From: CAIVPM01 sp964477265
GTDB lineage: Bacteria > Bacteroidota > Bacteroidia > Chitinophagales > Chitinophagaceae
NCBI GenBank assembly: GCA_964477265.1
Contig: CAYZDJ010000001.1
Location: forward strand, 1 to 64,000
Reading direction: 5' to 3'
DNA length: 64,000 bases
This document shows positions 44,549-54,832 of the stretch, piece after piece; positions within the stretch are counted from its first letter, which is position 1; each line of letters opens with the position of its first letter. Below the pieces are notes generated by a model. That model made no database searches. It had not been told where the DNA came from and saw only the letters and a list, made by a program, of their open reading frames with translations. Made by a program: the position numbers and the translations under genes.

Positions 44549-45523
44549 ATGAAACAAGTTAAATGTTTTTCAACCATTTGTGCTGTGGCATTTGCACTTG
44601 CAATTACTGGTTGTAAAAAAAATGCAAATGAAGCTAATACCGTTACTGAAGATGTGGTTGAAGCTAAATTCCATTCGGATGATGCAGCAACGTTTGATGG
44701 TGAAACAGATGCAGTTGATGATGATGTAAATAACATAGCATCTTCAAGTGCTAAGTTTTGTGGTGCAGCAAATATTTTTGGTGGTGGAGTTTCTCATATT
44801 CCTGAAGGTGTTGACACAGCAAGTTCTGCCAATACAGAGTCAAGAATTGTAGTAACTTTTGGAGGCACAATGCCAACAGGATCGTGCAGAAAAAGAACTG
44901 GAAAGATTATTATTGATTTATTATATAAATCTCGTTGGGTAGAAGCAGGAGCAGTTTTAAAATACACTTTCGTTGATTTTAAGGTAGAAGATATTTGCAA
45001 GAACAAGTCGATTAAATTGAATGGAGAAAGATATGTTACCAATGTTAATGGAGGTAACTTAGTAAGGTTAAAGGCTGGTTTTGTAAATAGCCTTGTGCAT
45101 AAGGTAAGGAATGGTGCAAGTGGCTTAACTGTTACGTTTACCGATAGTACAGGAACAAAAACTGCCAATTGGAATGCAGCACGCAGAACAGAAATTAAAT
45201 TTGATAGTGCAAGCAATGGATTTTATTTTACAGTTAATGGAGATACAACCTTAAATGGTGTTGCCAACACAGCTTCGTGGGGCAATACACGCAATGGAAA
45301 AACTTATACAACTGTAATTAATACAGCAATTAAATCCAATACCAATTGTAAATTATGGAGACCAACAGCAGGCTTTATTACGCATACTGTTGGGACGTTT
45401 CCTTTTACTGTTCAGTATGGGTTAAATGCAAGTGGTACTGTAGTTACAAGTGGATGTGCAACAAATTATAAAGTAAGCTGGACGATTGGAGGTGGAGGCA
45501 GTAGCTTGATAGCATATAGGTAG
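44549..45523 (+). CDS. Putative lipoprotein of unknown function
   Basis: A 324-residue protein with a lipoprotein signal ending in the lipobox ALAITGC (Cys near residue 22), followed by KKNANEAN. An acidic Asp-rich segment (about 40-62) leads to a body with Gly/Thr-rich beta strands (VVTFGGTMPTGSC, GKIIIDLLYKSRW). No family is recognised with confidence, although similar proteins occur in Chitinophagaceae as far as I recall. It has its own 16-bp-stem terminator and is a single-gene unit. Confidence 0.6.
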   Translation: MKQVKCFSTICAVAFALAITGCKKNANEANTVTEDVVEAKFHSDDAATFDGETDAVDDDVNNIASSSAKFCGAANIFGGGVSHIPEGVDTASSANTESRIVVTFGGTMPTGSCRKRTGKIIIDLLYKSRWVEAGAVLKYTFVDFKVEDICKNKSIKLNGERYVTNVNGGNLVRLKAGFVNSLVHKVRNGASGLTVTFTDSTGTKTANWNAARRTEIKFDSASNGFYFTVNGDTTLNGVANTASWGNTRNGKTYTTVINTAIKSNTNCKLWRPTAGFITHTVGTFPFTVQYGLNASGTVVTSGCATNYKVSWTIGGGGSSLIAYR

Positions 45524-45549
45524 ATATTTTCTTGAGAATGATAGTTTGA

Positions 45550-45604
45550 AGAAAAGAAGTTTGTTGGAATGTAAAAAGGTTTCAACAAACTTCTTTTCTT
45601 TGTT
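45550..45604 (+). terminator. Intrinsic terminator after the lipoprotein gene
   Basis: A 16-bp perfect stem (GAAAAGAAGTTTGTTG 45551-45566 / CAACAAACTTCTTTTC 45583-45598) is followed by TTTGTTT. Confidence 0.88.
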
Positions 45605-45619
45605 TATATATCACAAACA

Positions 45620-46582
45620 ATGTTAAGGCAATTTAATAGAAAAGCTAAGGTAGAAAATGAAACAGGCTTAGGTACTATTGGTAACCTGAGTGGTGGAAGG
45701 TTTTTTGACAAGGATGGTAAAGCAAATATTGAAGTAAGTGGTATGCGTTTTTGGGAAAGGTTAAATGTTTATCATGCTTTACTTACCATGCCCAGGTGGA
45801 AGTTTGGAGTTATTATCCTGCTGTTCTTTGTTGTCATTAACCTGCTTTTTGCTTTTGCATATTTGTTTATTGGTGTGGATCATTTAGGTGGGATGGTTGC
45901 CAACTCTGCTAGCGAAAAATTTGGCGAAGCCTTCTTTTTTTCTGCACAAACATTTACCACTGTTGGCTATGGAAGAATAAATCCAATTGGTTTTGCAGCA
46001 AGCACTACTGCTGCATTTGAGGCTTTATGTGGCTTGATGAGTTTTGCCTTGGCTACAGGTTTATTATATGGACGATTTGCTCGCCCAAAAGCATACATAC
46101 AATATAGTACTAATGCATTGATTGCACCATTTAAAGAAGGTATTGCATTAATGTTCAGGATGGTGCCTTACACTAAAAACTACCTTGTAAATGTTGAGGT
46201 TAAAGTAACCATTGCTATGAAAATAATGGAAGATGGCATGTTGAAAAACAAGTTTTATAATGCACAGCTTGATATTGCCAAAGCAAACACTATGACATCT
46301 AACTGGACATTGGTGCATGTGATAAATGAAGAAAGCCCATTGTATAACTTAACTAAAACTGATATTGAAAATGCAAATGTTGAGCTATTGATTTTTGTGC
46401 AGGGATTCGATGAAAGCTTTTCTAATACTGTAGTTTCAAGGTCATCTTATGTTGCAAGTGAATTTATTTATGGGGCAAAATTTTTGCCCATGTATGGTCC
46501 TACTGCTGATGGTAAAAGCACCATATTGCATATTGACAAATTAAATAATTACGAAAAAGTTGCATTAAATGTTGAATTTTAA
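45620..46582 (+). CDS. Inward-rectifier-type potassium channel (KirBac-like)
   Basis: This 320-residue membrane protein should form a tetrameric potassium channel in the inner membrane. A slide-helix-like segment (MRFWERLNVYHALLTMPRW) precedes the first membrane helix (about 62-85). The pore loop FSAQTFTTVGYGRI carries the selectivity filter TVGYG at 114-118, and a second helix follows (about 125-150). Residues 155-320 form the immunoglobulin-like cytoplasmic Kir domain (FRMVPYTKNYLVNVEVKV). The order and length match prokaryotic Kir channels. It stands alone between two terminators, so its regulation and partners are not visible. Confidence 0.9.
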   Translation: MLRQFNRKAKVENETGLGTIGNLSGGRFFDKDGKANIEVSGMRFWERLNVYHALLTMPRWKFGVIILLFFVVINLLFAFAYLFIGVDHLGGMVANSASEKFGEAFFFSAQTFTTVGYGRINPIGFAASTTAAFEALCGLMSFALATGLLYGRFARPKAYIQYSTNALIAPFKEGIALMFRMVPYTKNYLVNVEVKVTIAMKIMEDGMLKNKFYNAQLDIAKANTMTSNWTLVHVINEESPLYNLTKTDIENANVELLIFVQGFDESFSNTVVSRSSYVASEFIYGAKFLPMYGPTADGKSTILHIDKLNNYEKVALNVEF

Positions 46583-46636
46583 AAATCAAAAACCGGCAAC
46601 TTTATACTTTACACTACTTTCTTTAAGCAACTACAC

Positions 46637-47611
46637 ATGTTCGATACACAAATAGGAATAAATATTGATAAAGTTATTGAACTGCTTAATGCAAATGAAG
46701 TAGTGGCTATACCTACAGAAACTGTGTATGGACTGGCTGCAAATGCTTTAAATACTGATGCAGTAGCCAAAATATTTGAAGCAAAAAAACGTCCTTATTT
46801 CAATCCCTTAATCATTCATTTGCCAAATATAGAAGCCATAAACCAATATGCCTACATAGATGAAACAAGCCTGGCATTGACAAAACATTTTATGCCAGGG
46901 CCTTTTACTTTATTGCTTCCTAAAAAAGACATTGTACCAGATTTGGTAACTGCAGGCAGCCATAAAGTTGCCATAAGAATTCCCAACCATTCATTAACGC
47001 AGCAACTATTGCAGCAAATAGATTTTCCTTTGGCAGCACCAAGTGCTAATGTGTTTGGCTATGTAAGCCCTGTAACTGCAAAGCATGTGTGGCAAGGCTT
47101 GCAAGGCAAAATACCTTATATACTTGATGGTGGCCATTGCAATGTTGGTTTGGAATCAACAATAGTAGAAGTAGATGGCGACAATATTATTTTGCATAGG
47201 GCAGGGGGGCTGGCTATTGAAGCTATTGAAAGTATAACCGATAAAAAAGTTATACAACCTATACATAAAAACACACCACAAACAAGCGGGCAATTAAAAA
47301 GCCATTATGCAACATCAACGCCATTGGTGCAAGGCAATGTGGCTAATTTAATACAACAATATACATCAAAAAAAACAGCAATCATTTCATTTAATAAAGT
47401 ATATGATAATGTTGATGAACAGCACCAGTTTGTATTATCTGTAAACAGTAGCCTTAACGAGGCTGCACAAAACTTGTTTACTACAATGCGTGTACTTGAC
47501 GAGATGGATTATGATATAATACTAGCAGAAATTTTTCCAAATGAAGGATTAGGTATAGCTATAAACGACAGGCTGAAACGTGCACAGGCAAGTGAAAAAA
47601 AAGAAAGCTAA
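46637..47611 (+). CDS. Threonylcarbamoyl-AMP synthase (Sua5/TsaC family)
   Basis: This 324-residue enzyme makes threonylcarbamoyl-AMP from threonine, bicarbonate and ATP for t6A37 in ANN-decoding tRNAs. IPTETVYGLAANALN near 21-35, KIFEAKKRPYFNPLIIHL near 46-63, and APSANVFGYVSPVTAKHV near 141-158 are the YrdC-domain motifs that bind substrates. After residue about 200 an extra domain follows, introduced by SGQLKSHYATSTPL, as in Sua5 rather than the shorter TsaC. No signal peptide is seen. A clear terminator follows. Confidence 0.92.
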   Translation: MFDTQIGINIDKVIELLNANEVVAIPTETVYGLAANALNTDAVAKIFEAKKRPYFNPLIIHLPNIEAINQYAYIDETSLALTKHFMPGPFTLLLPKKDIVPDLVTAGSHKVAIRIPNHSLTQQLLQQIDFPLAAPSANVFGYVSPVTAKHVWQGLQGKIPYILDGGHCNVGLESTIVEVDGDNIILHRAGGLAIEAIESITDKKVIQPIHKNTPQTSGQLKSHYATSTPLVQGNVANLIQQYTSKKTAIISFNKVYDNVDEQHQFVLSVNSSLNEAAQNLFTTMRVLDEMDYDIILAEIFPNEGLGIAINDRLKRAQASEKKES

Positions 47612-47634
47612 AGTGTGTTACACTTTAGCTTTAT
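47604..47634 (+). terminator. Intrinsic terminator after the Sua5-type gene
   Basis: AAAGCTAAAGTG (47604-47615) pairs perfectly with CACTTTAGCTTT (47621-47632) around a 5-base loop. The stem begins inside the last codons of the gene. The T tract is short. Confidence 0.78.
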
Positions 47635-47729
47635 AATAAAATTAATTAAGAATATCTTTTGATTTTTCTGACAATGTGGTAAAAAACAGTTGGTAATAAC
47701 TATGAATTGTAAACAATAAACAGAGTTTT

Positions 47730-49514
47730 CTAATCCAGTTTCAACACAGCCAAAAACGCTTCTTGTGGCACTTCTACATTTCCAATTTGTCTCATACGTT
47801 TTTTACCTTCTTTTTGTTTTTCAAGAAGTTTACGTTTACGAGAAATATCACCTCCATAACATTTTGCAGTTACGTCTTTACGCATTGCACTAATGTTTTC
47901 ACGAGCAATAACCTTTGCTCCAATGGCTGCTTGTATAGCAATCTGAAATTGCTGGCGTGTTAAAAGTTCTTTCAATTTTTCACAAAGCTTCCTTCCAAAA
48001 TCCTGAGCCCTGCTTCTGTGTATCAAACTTCCCAAAGCATCCACTTTATCGCCATTCAATAAAATATCCATTCTCACAATATCAGCATCTCTGTAGCCAA
48101 TAGGATGATAATCGAACGAAGCATAACCACGAGTTTGTGATTTTAGTTTATCATAAAAGTCAAATACAATCTCTGTTAATGGCATTTCAAAATTTAATTC
48201 AACACGTGTAGGTGTAATGTAAGTTTGATTAATCAGCATTCCACGTTTACCCAAACACAATGTCATTATATTTCCTATGTAGTCACTTTGTGTAATAATT
48301 TGAGCTTTAATAAATGGTTCTTCAATCCTGTTTAACTTAGTTGCATCAGGCATATCGGCAGGATTATTTACCAATATTTTTTCATCCCTTGTATTATATG
48401 CAAAAAAGCTAACATTGGGCACAGTTGTAATTACTGTTTGATTAAACTCTCGTTCTAAACGCTCTTGTATAATTTCCATGTGCAGCAAACCCAGGAAACC
48501 ACATCTAAAGCCAAAACCCAATGCCTGACTGGTTTCTAATTCAAATGTCAATGAAGCATCATTCAATTGCAATTTCTCCATACAATCTCTTAACTCTTCA
48601 AAAGCATCAGTCTCTACAGGAAAAATACCTGCAAAAACCATTGGCTTCACTTCCTCAAAACCTTTAATGCCCTCTGCATTACTGCCACTTGTGGTTAAGG
48701 TGTCACCAACCTTAATTTCTTTGGCATTTTTTATACCTGTAATAATATATCCAACATCACCACAACCCACTTCATCTTTGGCTTCCATACCCAATTTTAA
48801 AATACCAATTTCCTGAGCTTCATACTCGGCACCTGTGGCTATAAATTTAATTTTAGAATTTTTTCTCAGCGTTCCATTCATTATTCTATAATACACAATA
48901 ATTCCTCTGAAACTATTGAAAACACTATCAAATATTAATGCTTGCAAAGGTGCGTCAAGATTGCCTTTTGGTGCAGGAATACGTTCGCAAATAGCCTGCA
49001 AAATTTCATCTATGCCAATACCACTTTTACCACTTGCCAAAAGAATTTCTTCTGGTTTGCAGCCAATCAAATCAACAATCTGGTCTGTTACTTCAGGTAT
49101 CATTGCACCATCCATATCAATTTTGTTAATGACAGGAATTATTTCCAAATCATTATCAATTGCTAAATATAAATTGCTGATAGTTTGTGCCTGAATACCC
49201 TGCGAAGCATCTACTAAAAGCAATGCACCTTCACAAGCTGCCAAAGCTCTGCTTACTTCATAACTAAAGTCAACGTGTCCTGGTGTATCAATCAAATTCA
49301 ACACATAGTCTTCGCCTTTATATTTATAATTTACCTGAATGGCGTGGCTTTTAATGGTAATCCCCTTCTCACGTTCCAAATCCATATCATCCAATACCTG
49401 GTTCATCATTTGGCGTTCAGTAATGGTTTTGGTATGCTCCAAAAGCCTGTCAGCCAAAGTGCTTTTACCGTGGTCAATATGGGCTATAATACAAAAATTC
49501 CTGATATTCTTCAT
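47730..49514 (-). CDS. lepA: Elongation factor 4 (LepA)
   Basis: 594 residues from the ATG at 49514, where MKNIRNFCIIAHIDHGKST gives the normal LepA start. The frame is open 19 codons further upstream, but that extension (LPEAVLPTLWP...) is not conserved-looking. G1 is AHIDHGKST, G3 DTPGHVDF, and G4 NKID. The LepA-specific C-terminal domain (GYRDADIVRMDILLNGDKVD, then KKMR... near the end) is present. EF4 is a ribosome-associated GTPase that back-translocates or remodels stalled ribosomes or assists assembly. It is a single-gene unit; the minus-strand gene diverges from the LytTR regulator. Confidence 0.96.
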   Translation of the reverse strand: MKNIRNFCIIAHIDHGKSTLADRLLEHTKTITERQMMNQVLDDMDLEREKGITIKSHAIQVNYKYKGEDYVLNLIDTPGHVDFSYEVSRALAACEGALLLVDASQGIQAQTISNLYLAIDNDLEIIPVINKIDMDGAMIPEVTDQIVDLIGCKPEEILLASGKSGIGIDEILQAICERIPAPKGNLDAPLQALIFDSVFNSFRGIIVYYRIMNGTLRKNSKIKFIATGAEYEAQEIGILKLGMEAKDEVGCGDVGYIITGIKNAKEIKVGDTLTTSGSNAEGIKGFEEVKPMVFAGIFPVETDAFEELRDCMEKLQLNDASLTFELETSQALGFGFRCGFLGLLHMEIIQERLEREFNQTVITTVPNVSFFAYNTRDEKILVNNPADMPDATKLNRIEEPFIKAQIITQSDYIGNIMTLCLGKRGMLINQTYITPTRVELNFEMPLTEIVFDFYDKLKSQTRGYASFDYHPIGYRDADIVRMDILLNGDKVDALGSLIHRSRAQDFGRKLCEKLKELLTRQQFQIAIQAAIGAKVIARENISAMRKDVTAKCYGGDISRKRKLLEKQKEGKKRMRQIGNVEVPQEAFLAVLKLD

Positions 49515-49696
49515 AAGCTGCAAATATAGGAAGGCAGGCCAAAGTGTTGGTAAAACTGCTTCAGGCAGCAAGGATGATGATATAAAAATGTGTAGATGGC
49601 ATAAAGGAATATTAAAAATGAGTAAATAAATGAAGTTGTTTTTAACCTATTTTTTTTAATATGATAATGAACCAATAGTTTTGTACTAACACGTAA

Positions 49697-50470
49697 TTGA
49701 GCCATTATCACAAAACCACTGCTTTGAAGGAAACAGAAGAAATAGAAATCCTTATTATTGAAGATGATGTATTAACTGCTGAAAGCACAAGGCTTTTGTT
49801 GCAGGAGTTTGGCTTTTCTGTTAAAGCAATTGCCAATACAATTGAGGCTGCACTTGGTTTTTTAAATAAAGAAAGCTTTGATATTGTATTGGTTGATATT
49901 GACCTTTATGGCAAGCAAAGTGGTATTGAAATTGGCAGCATCATCAGCAACCAGTTTCATATTCCATTTATTTTTATTACAGGTATTACCGATGCCGAAA
50001 TTATTGCGGAGGCCGTGAAAGCAAAGCCTGCTGCCTATCTTGTAAAACCACCCAATGCTGCAACATTGTTTGCATGTATACAAACAGCTATACAGAATTT
50101 CAGCGTGCAGCAAGTTGCTACTGCAAATACCACTACTGTAACCGATTTCTTTTTTATTAAAACAGGGCAAAAACTAAAAAAGGTTTTCTGGAATGAAGTT
50201 GTGCTGCTTTCCTCAACAGGTAACTATACCATGCTTACCACACAAGACAAAACAGAGCATTATTTGCGAAGCTCGCTGGCAATGACATTGAAATTCCAGA
50301 TACCACAAACATTGCAGCAGAATTTTTTGCAGCTAAGCCGTAGCGAGGCAGTGCATGTAAATTTTATTACAGAAATAGATGAAGAGGAAATTGTGACACC
50401 AGTTAGACGTGTGCCTTTAAGCAAAGGTTTTGCAAAGGAAATCAGGCAAAGGCTGAACATACTGAATTGA
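49697..50470 (+). CDS. LytTR-type response regulator
   Basis: A 257-residue two-domain regulator. The receiver domain (about 16-130) has the acidic pair IEDD (21-24), the probable phosphoacceptor Asp67 (IVLVDIDLYG), Thr95 and the conserved Lys117 (YLVKPP). The C-terminal LytTR domain (about 150-255) starts DFFFIKTGQKLKKVFW and contains VVLLSSTGNYTML and LSRSEAVHVNF. The only N-terminal start codons are TTG (49697, or 49724); no ATG lies before the receiver core. The adjacent convergent histidine kinase is a plausible partner, although such pairs are usually in one operon. Confidence 0.88.
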   Translation: MSHYHKTTALKETEEIEILIIEDDVLTAESTRLLLQEFGFSVKAIANTIEAALGFLNKESFDIVLVDIDLYGKQSGIEIGSIISNQFHIPFIFITGITDAEIIAEAVKAKPAAYLVKPPNAATLFACIQTAIQNFSVQQVATANTTTVTDFFFIKTGQKLKKVFWNEVVLLSSTGNYTMLTTQDKTEHYLRSSLAMTLKFQIPQTLQQNFLQLSRSEAVHVNFITEIDEEEIVTPVRRVPLSKGFAKEIRQRLNILN

Positions 50471-50524
50471 GAAGTTACCTTAAAGATTATCGTTTTGCAC
50501 AAAGAAATTTTGCATGGTAAAAAA

Positions 50525-52603
50525 CTATAAATCCATTGGTAGTTTAATGAAAAAGCTACTGCCATTGCCTTCATCACTTTCAACCCAGATATTTCCATTA
50601 TGTGCCTCAACAATTTGCTTGCAAATAGAAAGCCCAAGGCCATTTGATTTTTCATTATTGGTGCCTTTTCTCTTTATAGTTATTGAAGCTGTAAACAATT
50701 GCTCTTTAATGTTTGCAGGAATACCAATGCCAGCATCTTTTACCTGAACCGTCACATGATTACTATCTTGCAACACAGTAATATCAATGGTTTTATTGGC
50801 TGCACTAAACTTAATGGCATTGTCAATAAGGTTGGTTATTACCCGCTGTAGTTTTTCTGCATCAGCATTTAATAGAATGTTGTTTGCATTGTTGGTAACC
50901 TCCAGTTTTTGCTGTTTGTTATTTGCCTTAAACTGCAATTGCTCAACAGTAGTGTTTATTACTGAAAGCAAATTGATATTTGACTTATTTAGCGTGAGCT
51001 TTCCATTGTTTAATTCATTTACTTCAAGCAATTCATTAATAAGCGTTAAAGAGTGCACAGCAGCCTGCTGACTTGATCTTAAAATCTTTTCCTCATCATC
51101 GCTATGCTCATATTTTATTTGCACTACATCTAAAAAATTTGCTATAGCACCAATAGGATTTCTTAAGTCGTGTGCCACAACATTTAAAATTCTGTCTTTC
51201 TCTTTATTGCTAACACCAAGTTGTTGCAAGGCATCTTCAGTAAGTTGTTGTTGCGTTGTAATCTCCTTGTTTAACTGAGTCAATTGCAGGTTTCTTTTCT
51301 TACCTTTATAATAGTTCCTATACACAATTATAGCAATTGTTGCAGCCAGCAATAAAGCAGCAGCAATAATCCATAAATATAAATTGCTGATATTTTTATC
51401 TTTTTGCAAAAGCTGGATTTGCAATTGCTGCTCACGGTCTCTCAATTCTTTGTTTACGTTAGTTGTGTTAATACCAACTTCTTTTTGGCTGATGGAATCC
51501 TTTAAGATAAGGTAGTTTTTATGTGCTTCAAACGCTTGCTGATACTGGTTTGTGGCAGCATAATAGTTATATAGTACTTGCTTGTAACCCAATTCGGCAT
51601 TAATGTTTTTAAATGTATCTAAAGAATGTTTTAGATTGTTAAGTGTAGCAAAAGCATCATTATATTGTTTTTGTTTTAGCTGTACTTCTGCCAATTGGTA
51701 CATACATAGTTGTGCATCTCCAAGCTCTGATGTGCCACTGGCGTTTAAGGCAATTGCTCTTTTGTAAAGTATAATTGCAGAATCTGGTTTTGAATGAATA
51801 TAAGTTTTAGCAAGGTTGCCAGAAATAACGCCAATATTAATATTGTACCTTGTCTGCTGAATGATATCTGTGTTAAAATCTGATGACTTGGATTTTTCTA
51901 CAGCATTAAGTGCAGCATAATAATATTGTTGTGCACTATCAAGCTTGTTCATCTTGGTATAGCACAAACCAATATTGTCTAGTATATTTTGTTTTTTGCC
52001 ATAGCTATCACTACGTTTATTAATGCATCGTTCTACAAGCCTCAGCTCTTCTACAAAGGCATTTTTTGCCAGTTCATATTCTTTTTGTTTATATAAAACC
52101 AAACCATAATAATCCAGTGGGTTTTGCTTTGTGCAATCATCCTTCAATAAATTAATTACTTGCTTGGCATCAAAAAAATCTTTGTATGCTTCGTTAAAAT
52201 TGCCCAGCTTAACATTTATTAATCCCCTTTCAAGTAATACAGTTGAGTATTTTGTTGCAACAGCCTCCTGGTTTTCAATTTGCTTGATAACTGCGATGCA
52301 GGTATCGGCATATTTAAGGGCCAACTCATACCTGTCAAGGGTTTCATTCATCCAGCAAGCAGCATAGTAATAAAATTCCTTATCCCAGTTATTAGGTTTT
52401 TTTATAGTTTTATAAACAGAATCAAGAATAAACAAACTACGTTTAAAATCGCCTTCAGTATTGCTTTTTCCCAATGCAGTATAAGGGTTGCCTGCATTTA
52501 ATTCATCCTGTAAATCATCTCTCTTCTCCTTGCAAGATGATAGAAACAACAGCAGTATCAAACAATATATTGTAACGGAAGGTATATTAAGTTTTGTGTT
52601 CAC
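50525..52603 (-). CDS. TPR-containing sensor histidine kinase, probable lipoprotein
   Basis: A 692-residue sensor kinase. The N-terminus has a lipoprotein-like signal (CLILLLFLSSC, Cys near residue 24). Residues about 30-385 are tetratricopeptide-like helices, for example LGLCYTKMNKLDSAQQYYYAALNA. One membrane helix (about 398-420) and a coiled linker lead to the HisKA motif VVAHDLRNPIGAIANFL (phospho-His about 477) and a HATPase domain with DNAIKFSAANKTI, DAGIGIPANI and NGLGLSICKQIV. It resembles the Bacteroidota TPR-sensor kinases. A lipobox plus an internal membrane helix is unusual but common in this group. It is convergent with the LytTR regulator, 54 bp apart. Confidence 0.85.
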   Translation of the reverse strand: MNTKLNIPSVTIYCLILLLFLSSCKEKRDDLQDELNAGNPYTALGKSNTEGDFKRSLFILDSVYKTIKKPNNWDKEFYYYAACWMNETLDRYELALKYADTCIAVIKQIENQEAVATKYSTVLLERGLINVKLGNFNEAYKDFFDAKQVINLLKDDCTKQNPLDYYGLVLYKQKEYELAKNAFVEELRLVERCINKRSDSYGKKQNILDNIGLCYTKMNKLDSAQQYYYAALNAVEKSKSSDFNTDIIQQTRYNINIGVISGNLAKTYIHSKPDSAIILYKRAIALNASGTSELGDAQLCMYQLAEVQLKQKQYNDAFATLNNLKHSLDTFKNINAELGYKQVLYNYYAATNQYQQAFEAHKNYLILKDSISQKEVGINTTNVNKELRDREQQLQIQLLQKDKNISNLYLWIIAAALLLAATIAIIVYRNYYKGKKRNLQLTQLNKEITTQQQLTEDALQQLGVSNKEKDRILNVVAHDLRNPIGAIANFLDVVQIKYEHSDDEEKILRSSQQAAVHSLTLINELLEVNELNNGKLTLNKSNINLLSVINTTVEQLQFKANNKQQKLEVTNNANNILLNADAEKLQRVITNLIDNAIKFSAANKTIDITVLQDSNHVTVQVKDAGIGIPANIKEQLFTASITIKRKGTNNEKSNGLGLSICKQIVEAHNGNIWVESDEGNGSSFFIKLPMDL

Positions 52604-52650
52604 TGCTGCTAAAATAGTTAAACACAGTTTAACAATACTTATTTATTGGG

Positions 52651-54678
52651 TTAGTTAACAAAGTTCCACCACACGCCAAATCTCATCCACAAACTTTGCA
52701 TTGGATATTGCTCAAGACTAAAGTTATATTTTTTAACTCCATTGCCAAATAATGAGTTTAAGTTTTCAAATCTTAAAAAGCCCTTGAAAGTTTTTATCCT
52801 GAAGTTGAAAAAGAAATTTATGTCAGGCTTATTGTTGAGGGCATAGTTGTTTTGATAATAAAATTGCCCATTGAAAGGAGAATAGCCATTTGGTTTGTAA
52901 TTACTGATATACCTCACTTCCAGCCCAGTCGCCAAAAATAAATTCCTGTAAAAATTACCTTCAAAAACAAACCTGTTATTGGTTAAAATTGTTGGAATGT
53001 TTATTGGTGCATTGGCTGTTGTTTGTTGCAATTGAATGCTAGTGTACCAGTTTATATTTTTTGCCAAATGAATTTTCTTTTCTAAACCAATGTGCAAAAC
53101 GTTAAGTAAAGTTGCTTCTTGTTGTGCTGTAAAAAAGCTATCGAAATATAAATAGTTACTTAACACAAAGTATTCTGCAGTAAGGCTTAGATTAAGCTTG
53201 CTATTAAAATATTTACCCCAAAATTTTGCTGTATTTTCTTTGTTATAATCTTTTCTGTTTGTTATTAAGAAAGAAGATAAAGGATTAAAAATATATTCTG
53301 GAGTTCTGTTTACATTTTGAAAACCAATTTCCAAACTTCCAGTTTTTTTGTTGATTAATTTTTGAAGGCTCACTTCTGCATTGTAATCTCCCTTGTTGTA
53401 TCCACTTAAATAAAGCTGTGCGTTTGCCTCAATATCCCACACTTTATTTTTTGTTCTGTTTCTATATTCACCACCAACAAAAATATTGTAAAACCTGTCT
53501 GTGTTTTTTTCGTTAAAATTGCCCGAAATGCTTTCTATTGTTGCACTTGCTTTAATATACTGTGCTGCATTTTTTTTGTCAGGAAAAGAAATAAGGCTTA
53601 ATTCATTTGAAAAAATATCCCATGTGTCGTTATAAGTAATGGTATCGTAATATCCAGTTTTGTTGCCTTTAATTGTTAATCCAAAATAGTTTTTATAGTT
53701 TGTTGAGTCACCATAAAAATCATTAAAGCCATAACTGTTTTTTTTAATTGAAAGCAAATGCTGCAAACGAAGTTTTGGATAAAAAAGTTTAACAACACTG
53801 CTGTCAGTTACAATAGAATCCTTTTGTCCTAAATCGTATTGCTGGCGAACAATAAAGCTATTTTGCTTGTAGATATTTCCTGTATAAACCACAGTGCTAA
53901 AGGGATTGCGACGAATGACATTGTTTGGACCAAGCCTTGCCTGTAATTCAAAAGGATTGCCTAGTGACAGTGAATCTAACTTTTTTACATCAACCAAGCC
54001 ACCATTTTCACTGGCTGCATTTTTATTGGCAATATACATTGTAAGCAAGTGATAGCGTTTATTTGGGCTTTGATATTGCAACACAAAACGTGTATTGTTT
54101 AAACTTGCATTTTGGTTTTTAAATGTGCCTGGAGCATTTACAAATCTATATTCCAAGCTAAAGTTTAAATTATCTTTTTTATTTTGTGTGTGCAATACAT
54201 TTATCATTTGCTCTGCACTGTTGCCAAGCAAATAGGCAAGTTCTGTAAAAGGTTTTGTTGTGTTAAACAATTTTGTATTTTCTAAATTATAGTTATAAAT
54301 ATCAAAGCCATGAAAGCCAGCACCAAAGCCAGTTGTGAGCAATGGATTAAAAATTAAACTTCGTGCAGCAGTTGTAAAATTGCCTAAATCCTGATAATAA
54401 TTTGGCAAAGGAAATCTTGTATTAAAATTATTGATAGAAGAGTCTAGAAAATGTGTTTTTGTTTGATTATATTTTCTATAATAAATAGTAATTGAATCTG
54501 CTGCATCGTTTCTTGCTTCAAAGGTTTTGCTGTCACCTTTACCTCCATAATTTCCGGTTTGCAAATTGCCATCAATGCCTGGCTCAATGGTTTTTTGTGC
54601 AAGTAAGTTATTGCTTGCAAAAAATAAAAACGATAATATGATAAAAAAGTAAAGACGCATCAATAAAAATGTTTGCAA
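52651..54678 (-). CDS. Putative porin (outer-membrane beta-barrel)
   Basis: A 675-residue protein with an N-terminal signal peptide (hydrophobic about 8-25, cleavage near LLAQ). The body alternates short polar/aromatic strands typical of a beta barrel, and the chain ends in SLWMRFGVWWNFVN, whose terminal aromatic-rich strand fits an outer-membrane protein. Length and pattern agree with the Bacteroidota 'putative porin' family (PF14121-type, recalled rather than checked). It diverges from the twin PKD lipoproteins by 154 bp. Substrate specificity cannot be read from sequence. Confidence 0.7.
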   Translation of the reverse strand: MQTFLLMRLYFFIILSFLFFASNNLLAQKTIEPGIDGNLQTGNYGGKGDSKTFEARNDAADSITIYYRKYNQTKTHFLDSSINNFNTRFPLPNYYQDLGNFTTAARSLIFNPLLTTGFGAGFHGFDIYNYNLENTKLFNTTKPFTELAYLLGNSAEQMINVLHTQNKKDNLNFSLEYRFVNAPGTFKNQNASLNNTRFVLQYQSPNKRYHLLTMYIANKNAASENGGLVDVKKLDSLSLGNPFELQARLGPNNVIRRNPFSTVVYTGNIYKQNSFIVRQQYDLGQKDSIVTDSSVVKLFYPKLRLQHLLSIKKNSYGFNDFYGDSTNYKNYFGLTIKGNKTGYYDTITYNDTWDIFSNELSLISFPDKKNAAQYIKASATIESISGNFNEKNTDRFYNIFVGGEYRNRTKNKVWDIEANAQLYLSGYNKGDYNAEVSLQKLINKKTGSLEIGFQNVNRTPEYIFNPLSSFLITNRKDYNKENTAKFWGKYFNSKLNLSLTAEYFVLSNYLYFDSFFTAQQEATLLNVLHIGLEKKIHLAKNINWYTSIQLQQTTANAPINIPTILTNNRFVFEGNFYRNLFLATGLEVRYISNYKPNGYSPFNGQFYYQNNYALNNKPDINFFFNFRIKTFKGFLRFENLNSLFGNGVKKYNFSLEQYPMQSLWMRFGVWWNFVN

Positions 54679-54832
54679 ATTAACAGACCCATTTTGAATT
54701 TTGTAAAGGCATATTTTTTATTATGTTAATATTAAGACTTTCAGGCTAATAGTTTTCACAAGTTGATACAACTAAAATCTAAGGTGCATTTTTATACAAC
54801 AATGGCCTGAACATTGTGTTAATTTCGTTCAA

